A DNA stretch of 64,000 bases, taken from contig JABAKE010000003.1 in assembly GCA_019779905.1 (NCBI GenBank), forward strand, positions 1 through 64,000. The letters run 5' to 3'. The stretch comes from Modestobacter lapidis. GTDB taxonomy: Bacteria; Actinomycetota; Actinomycetes; Mycobacteriales; Geodermatophilaceae. Below are positions 7,676 to 15,354 of this stretch, piece by piece; the stretch's first letter is position 1; each line of letters opens with the position of its first letter. A model generated the notes under the pieces. That model saw only the letters and a list, made by a program, of their open reading frames with translations, had not been told where the DNA came from and searched no databases. Both the position numbers and the translations under genes were made by a program.

Positions 7676-8570
7676 CGCCCAGCCGACCTCGTCGGCCCCG
7701 GAGTGGTCGTCCGCCGGCCCGGAGGCCCCGGAGGCGCCGGAGGCCCCTGAGGCGCTGGAGTCGGTCCCCGACGTCGCGGCGCTGCCGGAGGACGACGGCC
7801 GGAGCGACCTGGACGGGGAACCGTCGCCGTGGGCCGAGGGCGACGTCGTCGAGCTGCACGAGGACGAGCACCCGCCCGAGGCGACCGAGGCGGACGCTGC
7901 GGGCACCAGCTGGGAACTGACGGAGGAGCCGTCGTCCGCGGAGACCGAGCGGCTGCCCGCAGACGCCGCGTCCGACGAGGCGGCGCTGCTCGAGGAGCCG
8001 CTGGATGACGGCGCCGCGGATCACGTCGCCGAGGCTCCGGTGGACGAGATGCCGGTGGACGAGGTGCCCGTGGACGAGGCGCTGGTCGAGGATGCGGTGC
8101 CGCCGGGCGACAGCGCCGACGCTGCCGCCGCGGACGCCGTCCAGGGCGACGACGGCACCGGAACCGACCTGCGCAACGCGCCGGACAACGCTGCGCTGGC
8201 CGAGCAGCTGAGCGCGCGCGGCCTGCGGCTGGGCGCGGTCGAGGACTTCGACTTCACGGACAACCCCGTGCTCGGTTACCGGGAGTCGGCTCCTCCCGAG
8301 GACGTCGCCTATGCCGTGCAGCGGTGGGACGACACGATCGCGCCCGCTCTCGCCACCGGCGCCACCCGGGACGACTTCGCCGCCCACGACGACGCCCACG
8401 GCCTCGCCGGTCACCAGCGCCTGTCCGGGGTCTTCGACTACTTCCTGGGGGACGACCCCATCACCAGCGGCGGCGTGAAACCCAACGGAAAGCTCGACGT
8501 GAACGGTGGCCGCCACCGCCTGGAGCAGGCAGGGCTGCTCGGGATCAGGCATCTGCCGTTCCGCAACTGA
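7668..8570 (+). CDS. Acidic disordered protein with ParB/sulfiredoxin-like C-terminal motif
   Basis: 300 residues. The first 170 are strongly acidic and low in complexity, with A-P-E repeats near residues 18-30 and V-D-E-x-P repeats near residues 124-142, so largely unstructured. The last 130 look folded and end with a G-K-L-D-V-N-G-G-R-H-R-L-E-Q-A-x-x-x-G-I-x-x-L-P pattern. G-x-H/R-R-x-x-A-x-x-x-G-x-x-x-x-P resembles the core of ParB/sulfiredoxin-fold nuclease or NTP-binding domains, some of which are effectors; this is inference from one motif. GTG at 7668 follows GGAGG at 7654-7658. Translation is coupled to the ATPase upstream; no signal peptide or membrane helix. Confidence 0.7.
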   Translation: MLDAQPTSSAPEWSSAGPEAPEAPEAPEALESVPDVAALPEDDGRSDLDGEPSPWAEGDVVELHEDEHPPEATEADAAGTSWELTEEPSSAETERLPADAASDEAALLEEPLDDGAADHVAEAPVDEMPVDEVPVDEALVEDAVPPGDSADAAAADAVQGDDGTGTDLRNAPDNAALAEQLSARGLRLGAVEDFDFTDNPVLGYRESAPPEDVAYAVQRWDDTIAPALATGATRDDFAAHDDAHGLAGHQRLSGVFDYFLGDDPITSGGVKPNGKLDVNGGRHRLEQAGLLGIRHLPFRN

Positions 8571-8593
8571 ACCATCGAAGACGAAGAGGCCAC

Positions 8594-9754
8594 ATGAAGA
8601 TCTATGACGTCATCAAGAACGAGTCGGGGAACCTGAACGGGGGGCTCGGAACCAAGAAGCTGCTCGTCTGGAAGTTCACCGGGGAGGACTTCAACGACAA
8701 CTCCCAGTTGATCGTCTCGGAGTCCGAGGAGGCGGTCTTCGTCCGGGACGGTGTCGCGGTCGCCGTCTTCACCGGTGGCCGGTACACGCTGAACACGAAC
8801 AACCACCCGTTCATCGGCAGCATCCGGCGCCGGCTCACCGGCGGGGTCAGCCCGTTCAGCGCCCAGGTGTACTTCGTCAGCAAGGACCACAAGCTCGGTC
8901 TGTTCTGGGGGACCGACACCCCGATCCAGATGCGCGACCCCGTGCTCCGGCTCCAGACGAGCATCCAGGCCCGCGGCTCGTACTCGGTGCAGGTCCACGA
9001 CTCCAAGAAGTTCCTCGTCAAGCTGGTGGGCAGCAACCTGCAGCTGCTCAGCGAGGCCGACCTCGGCTCCTACTTCCGCTCGGCCTTCCTCCAGCACGTC
9101 AAGGACGCCATCGCCCAGCACATCAAGGACTCCGGACAGGAGATCCTCGAGGTCTGCGTGGAGAAGACCGCGATCGCCCGCTCGATCACCGAGCGCCTGA
9201 CCCCGATCGCCGACGACTACGGCATCCGGCTCGTCGACTTCTACCTGGAATCGGTCGACATCCCGGAGAGCGACCCGAACCGCGGCAAGCTGGAGGAGGC
9301 CTTCGCCGACAAGGGCGTCATGGGCATCCTCGGTGCGGACTGGGGGCGGCAGCAGTCGGCCGGGATCCTGCGGGACCTGGCCAACAACCCCGGCGCCGGC
9401 GGGGTCGCGGCGACGGGAGCCGGAGTCGGGCTGGGCCTCGCGGCCGGGAACGTCTTCGGTGACATGTCGACGAGGATGTTCGCCCAGCCGCTGGACCCCC
9501 CGGCGCCGCCCGCGGCCACGTTCGCGGGTCCGAGCCGTGCGTCCCGGTACGCCGAGCGCCCGGCGGAGTCCGCGACCGTGCCCTGCCCCGGCTGCGGCGC
9601 CGACAACGCGCCGACGGCGAAGTTCTGCATGGAGTGCGGTGCCCAGCAGCCGGCCGCCGTGCGCGGGTGCACCGGCTGCGGGGCGCCGGTCGCGGCCGCC
9701 GCGAGGTTCTGCCCGGAGTGCGGCACTCCCCAGCACGTCGCAGCGGAAGGGTGA
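8594..9754 (+). CDS. SPFH/band-7-domain protein with two C-terminal zinc ribbons (YdjI-like)
   Basis: 386 residues. An SPFH (prohibitin/flotillin-like) domain occupies about residues 20-235 (S-E-S-E-E-A-V-F-V-R-D-G near the start; L-E-S-V-D-I-P at its end). A Gly/Ala-rich segment with D-W-G-R-Q-Q-S-A-G-I-L-R-D-L and G-A-G-V-G-L-G-L-A-A-G follows, then two rubredoxin-like ribbons, C-P-G-C-G...C-M-E-C-G from residue 331 and C-T-G-C-G...C-P-E-C-G from residue 359. The architecture matches Bacillus YdjI, encoded with PspA in an envelope-stress operon; family members have also been labelled virion core protein. It probably forms membrane-associated oligomers. ATG at 8594 follows GAAGAGG. No PspA gene is present here. 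Confidence 0.85.
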   Translation: MKIYDVIKNESGNLNGGLGTKKLLVWKFTGEDFNDNSQLIVSESEEAVFVRDGVAVAVFTGGRYTLNTNNHPFIGSIRRRLTGGVSPFSAQVYFVSKDHKLGLFWGTDTPIQMRDPVLRLQTSIQARGSYSVQVHDSKKFLVKLVGSNLQLLSEADLGSYFRSAFLQHVKDAIAQHIKDSGQEILEVCVEKTAIARSITERLTPIADDYGIRLVDFYLESVDIPESDPNRGKLEEAFADKGVMGILGADWGRQQSAGILRDLANNPGAGGVAATGAGVGLGLAAGNVFGDMSTRMFAQPLDPPAPPAATFAGPSRASRYAERPAESATVPCPGCGADNAPTAKFCMECGAQQPAAVRGCTGCGAPVAAAARFCPECGTPQHVAAEG

Positions 9755-9759
9755 CCGAC

Positions 9760-10437
9760 ATGAACCGCAGGTTCCTGCTCCTCCTGGCCTGGCTGGTCCC
9801 GCCGGTGATCTACGCGGCCGTCGTCGTCGCGGCCGGGGACCCGGAGACCCAGGGCTGGGTCGCGATCGGGTTCACCGCCTTCGCCTACGTCGCGATGGGC
9901 GTGGGCCCCCGGCTGGTGCCCGGCGGCCGGGATCGTGCCGTCCACGCCGGCCCGCTGGCGTACGTGTCGGGGATCTACCTGATGGTCCAGGTGGTGGTCG
10001 GACTGGTGCTCGTCTTCGCGCCGGACATCGTCCCGGCGACGGTCTCCGTCCTGGTGCAGATCGTGCTGGCCGGGGTGTTCGTCCTCGTCTTCCTGAGCAT
10101 CGCGATCTCGAACGACCACGCGGCCGTGAGCGTGGAGCGGTCGCACACGGAGGTCGCCTTCCTCCGGGCGGCTGCGGCCCGGCTGGAGTCCCACCGCAGC
10201 ACCGTGTCCGACCCGGCGCTGCGCCGCGCGCTCGAGCGGCTCGCCGAGTCCTTCCGGTTCAGCCCGACCGCTTCCTCGCCCGGCGTCAGCGACCTCGAGG
10301 ACCAGCTCCGCTACGGCCTCGACCAGCTGGCACGGGACCTGGCGCCGGGCGGTTCGGAGGCGGAGGCGCTGCTGGCGGTGACCGCGATCTCCGGGCTGCT
10401 GGAAGAGCGCAACCGGCTGCTGGTGGCCCATCGCTGA
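9760..10437 (+). CDS. Four-helix integral membrane protein, last gene of the SPFH/HerA cluster
   Basis: 225 residues. Four hydrophobic helices occupy about residues 4-24, 31-49, 66-87 and 91-113. They are followed by a cytosolic alpha-helical tail with heptad-like leucines (L-R-R-A-L-E-R-L-A-E-S-F). No family recognised; position next to the SPFH gene recalls the membrane partner (YdjH) in Bacillus ydjFGHI, but homology is not shown. ATG at 9760 is preferred because GGAAGG at 9745-9750 is 9 bases upstream; the GTG at 9751 overlaps the SPFH stop but would have no spacing. Confidence 0.7.
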   Translation: MNRRFLLLLAWLVPPVIYAAVVVAAGDPETQGWVAIGFTAFAYVAMGVGPRLVPGGRDRAVHAGPLAYVSGIYLMVQVVVGLVLVFAPDIVPATVSVLVQIVLAGVFVLVFLSIAISNDHAAVSVERSHTEVAFLRAAAARLESHRSTVSDPALRRALERLAESFRFSPTASSPGVSDLEDQLRYGLDQLARDLAPGGSEAEALLAVTAISGLLEERNRLLVAHR

Positions 10438-10686
10438 GCTCCGCGGCGGGCGCAGGCGGCCCCAACGGGTGTCCGGGCCGCTCCGGGAGCGAAAGGCGGA
10501 TCAGGCGCGTTCTCGACAGCAGAACGGCCGGGGGTGAGTGTCGTCCGGTGACGAATGCGTGGCTACCGTTCCGGGCATGTCCGCGTCGCTGCCCACGGAT
10601 CCGGGCCGGCTCCACCCGTCCGTGCCGCCGCGCCGACGCAGGCCGTCGTCCCCGCCCGCACGCACGCCCGTGAGAGGAGACCTGCC

Positions 10687-11814
10687 ATAACCGCCCTCGA
10701 GCACCGCCCCGCCGCGGTGGACTTCGACAGCCCCGAGCACCAGGCCAGGCTGGCCGAGCTCTACCGCGACTTCGACGCCGTCGGGATGACCCCGCTGTGG
10801 CGTACCCGCGAGGGCCTCATGCCGCAGGTGCCCGAGCCGCGGGCGGTTCCGCACCTGTGGCGCTGGGACGACCTGTACCCGCTGGCCGCCCGCAGCGGCG
10901 AGCTCGTGCCGGTCGGCCGCGGCGGCGAGCGCCGGGCCATCGGCCTGGGCAACCCCGGCCTGCCCGGTGATCCGTACGCCACGCCCACGCTCTGGGCCGC
11001 CATCCAGTACCTCAACCCGCGGGAGAACGCCCCGGAGCACCGGCACTCGCAGTCGGCGTTCCGCTTCGTCCTCGAGGGCGAGGGCGTGTGGACCGTCGTC
11101 GACGGCGACCCGGTCGCGATGCGCCGCGGCGACCTGCTGCTGACCCCCGGCTGGCACTTCCACGGCCACCAGAACGTCTCCGACACCCCGATGGCGTGGC
11201 TCGACGGCCTGGACATCCCGCTGGTCGTCGGCCTCGACCAGGGATTCTTCGAGTTCGGCCCCGAGGAGGTGCGCACCAAGCGCACCCCGGACCGGTCCAA
11301 CTCCGAGCGGCTGTGGGGCGGCCCCGGCCTGACCCCGGTCGGCGCGGTCGGCGCCCGCCCCAGCTCGCCGCTGATGGCCTACCGCTGGGAGCACACCGAC
11401 ACCGCGCTGAACGCCCAGCTCGAGCTCGCCGACGAGGGCATCCCGGGGACGCTCGTCGAGCCCGGACATGCGGCGGTCCGGTACAGCAACCCCACCACCG
11501 GCGGTGACGCGCTCACCACGATGCGCACCGAGATGCACCGGCTGGTGGCCGGGACGCGCACCCGCCGCAGCCGCACCTCGGCGTCGTCGGTCTGGCAGGT
11601 CTTCGACGGCAGTGGCACCGTCACGATGGACGGCGTGGCCCGCACCCTCACCCACGGCGACGTCGTCGCCGTCCCGGCCTGGACCGAGTTCAGCCTGCAG
11701 GCCGAGTCCACCCTCGACCTGTTCACCTTCTCCGACGCACCCGTGTTCGAGAAGCTCGACCTGCTCCGCACCTCGTTCTCCGAGGACCTGACCCCCGAAG
11801 GGGATGACGCCTGA
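10687..11814 (+). CDS. gentisate 1,2-dioxygenase (bicupin), apparent AUA start
   Basis: Fe(II) ring-cleaving dioxygenase converting gentisate to maleylpyruvate. The N-terminal cupin carries the metal ligands H-R-H-S-Q-S and, 40 residues on, G-W-H-F-H-G-H; the C-terminal cupin (residues about 280-345) has diverged. Read from the ATA at 10687 the protein has 375 residues, normal for the family, and a clear AGGAGA lies 6 bases upstream. The only in-frame ATG, at 10555, adds 44 residues of Arg/Ala-rich sequence with no ribosome site; no in-frame GTG or TTG lies between. It overlaps the next gene at ATGA, starting a three-gene gentisate operon. Confidence 0.85.
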   Translation: MTALEHRPAAVDFDSPEHQARLAELYRDFDAVGMTPLWRTREGLMPQVPEPRAVPHLWRWDDLYPLAARSGELVPVGRGGERRAIGLGNPGLPGDPYATPTLWAAIQYLNPRENAPEHRHSQSAFRFVLEGEGVWTVVDGDPVAMRRGDLLLTPGWHFHGHQNVSDTPMAWLDGLDIPLVVGLDQGFFEFGPEEVRTKRTPDRSNSERLWGGPGLTPVGAVGARPSSPLMAYRWEHTDTALNAQLELADEGIPGTLVEPGHAAVRYSNPTTGGDALTTMRTEMHRLVAGTRTRRSRTSASSVWQVFDGSGTVTMDGVARTLTHGDVVAVPAWTEFSLQAESTLDLFTFSDAPVFEKLDLLRTSFSEDLTPEGDDA

Positions 11815-12641
11815 TGCGCCTCGCCACGATCCGCACCGCCACCGGAACCCGCGCCGTCCGCATCGACGGCGACCGCGCCGTGGAGACCGGGCACGCCGAC
11901 GTCGGTGAGCTGCTCGCCGTCGCCGACTGGCGGGCCACCGCCGAGGCCGCCGACGGCCCGGCACACGACAAGGCCGGGCTGGACTACGCCCCCGTGGTCC
12001 CGCGCCCCAGCAAGGTCGTCTGCGTGGGGCTGAACTACGCCAACCACATCACCGAGATGGGCCGGGAGCTGCCGCAGCACCCGACGCTGTTCGCCAAGTA
12101 CCCCGAGGCGCTGATCGGCGCCTACGACGACGTCGTGCTGCCCGCCGCGTCCGAGGCGATCGACTGGGAGGCCGAGCTGGCCGTCGTCGTGGGGACGACG
12201 GTGCGGCACGCCGACGAGGCAACCGCCGAGGCGGCCATCGCCGGGTACGCCGTGCTCAACGACGTGACCGCCCGCGACTGGCAGTACCGGACCATGCAGT
12301 GGCTGCAGGGCAAGACCTTCGAGGCCACGACGCCGTTCGGGCCGGAGCTGGTCACCCCCGACGAGGCCGGTGCCGGGCTGGACCTGTCCTGCTCGGTCGA
12401 CGGCGACACCGTGCAGACGGCGAACACCTCCGACCTGGTCTTCGGGCCGGCCGCGGCGATCGCCTACGTCTCGACGATCCTGACCCTCAACCCCGGCGAC
12501 GTGCTGGCGCTGGGCACCCCCGGCGGCGTCGGCCACGCCCGGAAGCCACCGCGCTACCTCACCCCGGGCGCGGTGCTGACCACCGCGATCGCCGGGCTGG
12601 GCGAGTGCCGCAACACCTGCGTCCCGGAGAAGCGCGCATGA
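11814..12641 (+). CDS. fumarylpyruvate hydrolase (FAH family)
   Basis: 275-residue fumarylacetoacetate hydrolase-fold enzyme expected to cleave fumarylpyruvate to fumarate and pyruvate, the last gentisate step. It shows the C-V-G-L-N-Y-A-N-H substrate loop (residue about 67), metal-binding acids in D-W-E-A-E-L-A-V-V and N-D-V-T-A-R-D, and the late L-G-T-P-G-G-V-G motif. Translation is coupled to both neighbours (overlap of one base upstream, ATGA downstream). Assignment to fumarylpyruvate rather than another acylpyruvate rests on the flanking dioxygenase and isomerase. Confidence 0.88.
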   Translation: MRLATIRTATGTRAVRIDGDRAVETGHADVGELLAVADWRATAEAADGPAHDKAGLDYAPVVPRPSKVVCVGLNYANHITEMGRELPQHPTLFAKYPEALIGAYDDVVLPAASEAIDWEAELAVVVGTTVRHADEATAEAAIAGYAVLNDVTARDWQYRTMQWLQGKTFEATTPFGPELVTPDEAGAGLDLSCSVDGDTVQTANTSDLVFGPAAAIAYVSTILTLNPGDVLALGTPGGVGHARKPPRYLTPGAVLTTAIAGLGECRNTCVPEKRA

Positions 12642-13342
12642 GCGCCCCGCCCCAGGTCCCGACCGAGGTCCTGGGCTGGTGGGCCGACGGCGAGCAGCAC
12701 CTCGGCACGGCGCTCGGCCGGCTGACCGACGAGGATTTCGCCGCCCCGTCGCTGCTGCCCGGGTGGTCGCGGCAGCACCTGCTGGCGCACGTGGCCCGCA
12801 ACGCCGACGCGCTGGTCAACCTGCTCACCTGGGCGCGCACCGGCGTCGAGACGCCGATGTACGCCTCGCCCGAGGCCCGGGATGCCGGTATCGCCGAGGC
12901 GGCCGCGCTGGCGCCGGCGGAGCTGCGCGCCGAGGTGGTCGCGGCCACCGGGCGGCTGGTCCAGGCGATGCGGGCGCTGCCCGCCGATGCCTGGTCGGCG
13001 GAGGTGCGCACCGCGCAGGGCCGCACCGTGCCGGCCCGGGAGGTGCCGTGGATGCGCAGCCGTGAGGTGTGGGTGCACGCGGTCGACCTGGCCGCCGGGC
13101 TCGACTTCGCCGACGTTCCCGGGGACGTGCTGGCCGCCCTGGCGGACGACGTGTTCCGGATGTGGGACCGGCGCGACCAGGTGCCCGACGTGGCCGTCTT
13201 CGCCGGTGACCGCGAGTGGGGCACCGGCTCCCTCGCGGTGGCCGGCTCCCTGCCCGACGTCGTCGGCTGGCTGACCGGCCGCTCCGACGGCGCCGGGCTG
13301 CAGGCCGACGGCCCGCTGCCGACCCCCGCGGCGTGGCTGTGA
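12638..13342 (+). CDS. mycothiol-dependent maleylpyruvate isomerase
   Basis: 234 residues of the DinB-like mycothiol-dependent maleylpyruvate isomerase family. The N-terminal helical bundle has L-P-G-W-S-R-Q-H-L-L-A-H-V (metal-site His near residue 49) and the later V-H-A-V-D-L-A-A-G region supplies further ligands. It isomerises maleylpyruvate to fumarylpyruvate with mycothiol as cofactor, linking the dioxygenase and hydrolase upstream; the start overlaps the hydrolase stop by four bases. Use of mycothiol supports an actinobacterial host. No dedicated transcriptional regulator is adjacent. Confidence 0.85.
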   Translation: MSAPPQVPTEVLGWWADGEQHLGTALGRLTDEDFAAPSLLPGWSRQHLLAHVARNADALVNLLTWARTGVETPMYASPEARDAGIAEAAALAPAELRAEVVAATGRLVQAMRALPADAWSAEVRTAQGRTVPAREVPWMRSREVWVHAVDLAAGLDFADVPGDVLAALADDVFRMWDRRDQVPDVAVFAGDREWGTGSLAVAGSLPDVVGWLTGRSDGAGLQADGPLPTPAAWL

Positions 13343-13383
13343 GTGCCCCCTCGTCGCCCGCGGTGCCGGCCTCGGCGGGCTGA

Positions 13384-13437
13384 CCTTGGCCTTGGCCCTG
13401 GCCCTGACCCTGGCCCTGGCCCTGGCCCTGGCCCTGG
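13384..13437. repeat. Nine-unit hexanucleotide tract (CCCTGG)n
   Basis: Nine tandem 6-base units: two CCTTGG, one CCCTGG, one CCCTGA, then five CCCTGG. It lies in the 269-base gap between the isomerase gene and the DGPF/ECF pair. Both strands read as dipeptide repeats (Leu-Ala or Gly-Gln), but neither sits in a supported gene. Such tracts can change copy number by slippage. Confidence 0.8.
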
Positions 13438-13611
13438 CCGGGCGCTCGGTGCGCGTGACTACTGCGGGCCCGGCTCGCGGACGGCGAAGAATTCTCCGCG
13501 GTCGTGTCGATCCGGCCGTCGCCCGTTCGTCGGATGGGCAGCGGGGGTTGCGCCGGTCGAGAGGATCGGCGCAGACGCCGCCCCCGACCGATCCGAACGA
13601 GGAGACCAGCG

Positions 13612-14037
13612 ATGCGGTTCATGGTGATCGTCAAGGCCAACGAGGACACCGAGGGCGGCACGATGCCGACCGAGGCGGAGCTCGCGGAGATGGGCGCGTT
13701 CAACGAGGAGCTGGTGAAGGCCGGCGTGATGCTGGCCGGCGACGGCCTGCACCCCAGCTCGAAGGGCGCTCGGGTGCGCTTCGACGCCGACGGCAACGCC
13801 ACGGTGATCGACGGGCCGTTCACCGAGACCAAGGAGCTGATCGCCGGCTTCTGGATCCTGCAGGTCTCCTCCCGCGAGGAGGTGCTCGAGTGGGTGAAGA
13901 AGGCGCCGTTCCGCAACGACGAGCTGGAGGTGCGGCAGGTCTTCGACACCGACGACTTCGGCGACGCGCTCACCCCGGAGCTGCGCGAGCAGGAGGACCG
14001 GATGCGGGAGGCCGTCGCCCAGCAGCACGGGGCGTGA
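13612..14037 (+). CDS. YCII/DGPF-domain protein
   Basis: 141 residues of the YCII-related family. It starts M-R-F-M-V-I-V-K-A and contains the diagnostic D-G-P-F-T-E-T-K-E-L-I-A-G-F-W motif near residues 67-81. Proteins of this type are typically encoded beside ECF42 sigma factors, as here: the downstream sigma gene starts inside this stop codon. The biochemical role of DGPF proteins is not established. ATG follows GAGGAG at correct spacing. Confidence 0.9.
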   Translation: MRFMVIVKANEDTEGGTMPTEAELAEMGAFNEELVKAGVMLAGDGLHPSSKGARVRFDADGNATVIDGPFTETKELIAGFWILQVSSREEVLEWVKKAPFRNDELEVRQVFDTDDFGDALTPELREQEDRMREAVAQQHGA

Positions 14038-15335
14038 GTTCGGCCGGCGCCACGCCGGACTCGGTCCGCCGCACCGTCGACGCGGTGTGGCGGATGGAGT
14101 CCGCGCGGCTGGTCGGCGCGCTCACCCGGGTCACCGGCGACATGTCCCTGGCCGAGGAGCTGGCGCAGGACGCGCTGGTCGCGGCGCTGGAGACCTGGCC
14201 GAGCACCGGGCTGCCGGCCAGGCCGGGGGCGTGGCTGATGGCCACCGCCAAGCACCGGGCGATCGACTCCTTCCGGCGGGCCCAGCGGCTGGCCGGCAGG
14301 ACCGCCGAGATCGGCCGGTCGATGACGCAGGTGGAGGAGCCGGACTGGGCGGCGGCGCTGGACGAGGTCGTCGAGGACGACGTCCTGCGGCTGGTGTTCA
14401 TCTCCTGCCACCCGGTGCTCTCCCGCGAGGCCCGGGTGGCCCTCACCCTGCGGCTGGTCGGGGGTCTGACGACCGCGGAGATCGCCCGCGCCTTCCTGGC
14501 CGCCGAGTCGACGATCGCCCAGCGGATCGTCCGGGCCAAACGGACCCTCACCGCCGCCCGGGTGCCGTTCGAGGTGCCCGCGGGCGCGGAGTTCACCGCC
14601 CGGCTGTCCTCGGTGCTCGAGGTGCTCTACCTGGTGTTCAACGAGGGCTACGCGGCCACCGCGGGCGCCGACTGGACCCGGCCGGACCTGTGCGCCGAGG
14701 CGCTGCGGCTCGGCCGGGTGCTCGCCGAGCTCACCCCGGCCGAGCCGGAGGTGCACGGCCTGGTCGCGCTGATGGAGGTGCAGGCGTCCCGGCTGGGCGC
14801 CCGCACCGCTCCCGACGGGGCGCCGGTGCTGCTGCTCGACCAGGACCGCAGCCGCTGGGACCGGGTGCTGATCGGCCGTGGCCTGGCCGCGCTGCAGCGC
14901 GCGGAGCAGTCCGGCCGGGCGCTCGGGCCCTACGCGCTGCAGGCCTCGATCGCCGCCTGCCACGCCCGGGCCCGGACGGCGGAGGAGACCGACTGGACGC
15001 GGATCGCGGCCCTCTACGAGGCGCTGGCCGGGGAGACGCCGTCCCCGGTGGTGGAGCTCAACCGGGCGGTGGCCGTCGCGATGGCCTACGGCCCGGCCGC
15101 CGGGCTGGAGCTGGTCGACCGGCTGACCGCCGTCCCCGCGCTGCGGAACTACCACCTGCTGCCGAGCGTGCGCGGCGACCTGCTGGCGAAGCTCGGCCGG
15201 CCGGCCGAAGCGCGGGCGGAGTTCGAGCGGGCGGCGGCGCTGACCCGCAACGACCGTGAGCGGGCCCTGCTGACCGGCCGGGCCGCGGCCTGCGCGGCCG
15301 GGCCGGGGGACGCTGCCGCCGCCCGGCCCGGCTGA
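14034..15335 (+). CDS. ECF42-type RNA polymerase sigma factor with C-terminal helical extension
   Basis: 433 residues, much longer than a minimal ECF factor. Sigma region 2 lies at about residues 10-80 (E-E-L-A-Q-D-A-L-V-A-A-L; R-P-G-A-W-L-M-A-T-A-K-H-R-A-I-D), region 4 at about 125-180 (T-T-A-E-I-A-R-A-F-L-A-A-E-S-T-I-A-Q-R). The remaining 230 residues are TPR-like helices typical of ECF42 (L-Y-L-V-F-N-E-G-Y; E-L-N-R-A-V-A-V-A-M). No anti-sigma gene is present; in this group the C-terminal extension is thought to control activity. GTG at 14034 overlaps the DGPF stop. Confidence 0.9.
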   Translation: MSSAGATPDSVRRTVDAVWRMESARLVGALTRVTGDMSLAEELAQDALVAALETWPSTGLPARPGAWLMATAKHRAIDSFRRAQRLAGRTAEIGRSMTQVEEPDWAAALDEVVEDDVLRLVFISCHPVLSREARVALTLRLVGGLTTAEIARAFLAAESTIAQRIVRAKRTLTAARVPFEVPAGAEFTARLSSVLEVLYLVFNEGYAATAGADWTRPDLCAEALRLGRVLAELTPAEPEVHGLVALMEVQASRLGARTAPDGAPVLLLDQDRSRWDRVLIGRGLAALQRAEQSGRALGPYALQASIAACHARARTAEETDWTRIAALYEALAGETPSPVVELNRAVAVAMAYGPAAGLELVDRLTAVPALRNYHLLPSVRGDLLAKLGRPAEARAEFERAAALTRNDRERALLTGRAAACAAGPGDAAAARPG

Positions 15336-15354
15336 TCGGCGCCGGCCGGGGCGT

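Noticed and set aside
8594-9754. Viral capsid or core protein indicating a provirus
   Set aside because: The virion core label attached to this family comes from a distant match; domains are SPFH plus zinc ribbons and no other viral gene is present.
13343-13440. Gly-Gln or Leu-Ala repeat protein encoded by the hexanucleotide tract
   Set aside because: No ribosome site or start codon belongs to it and flanking codons show no coding bias.
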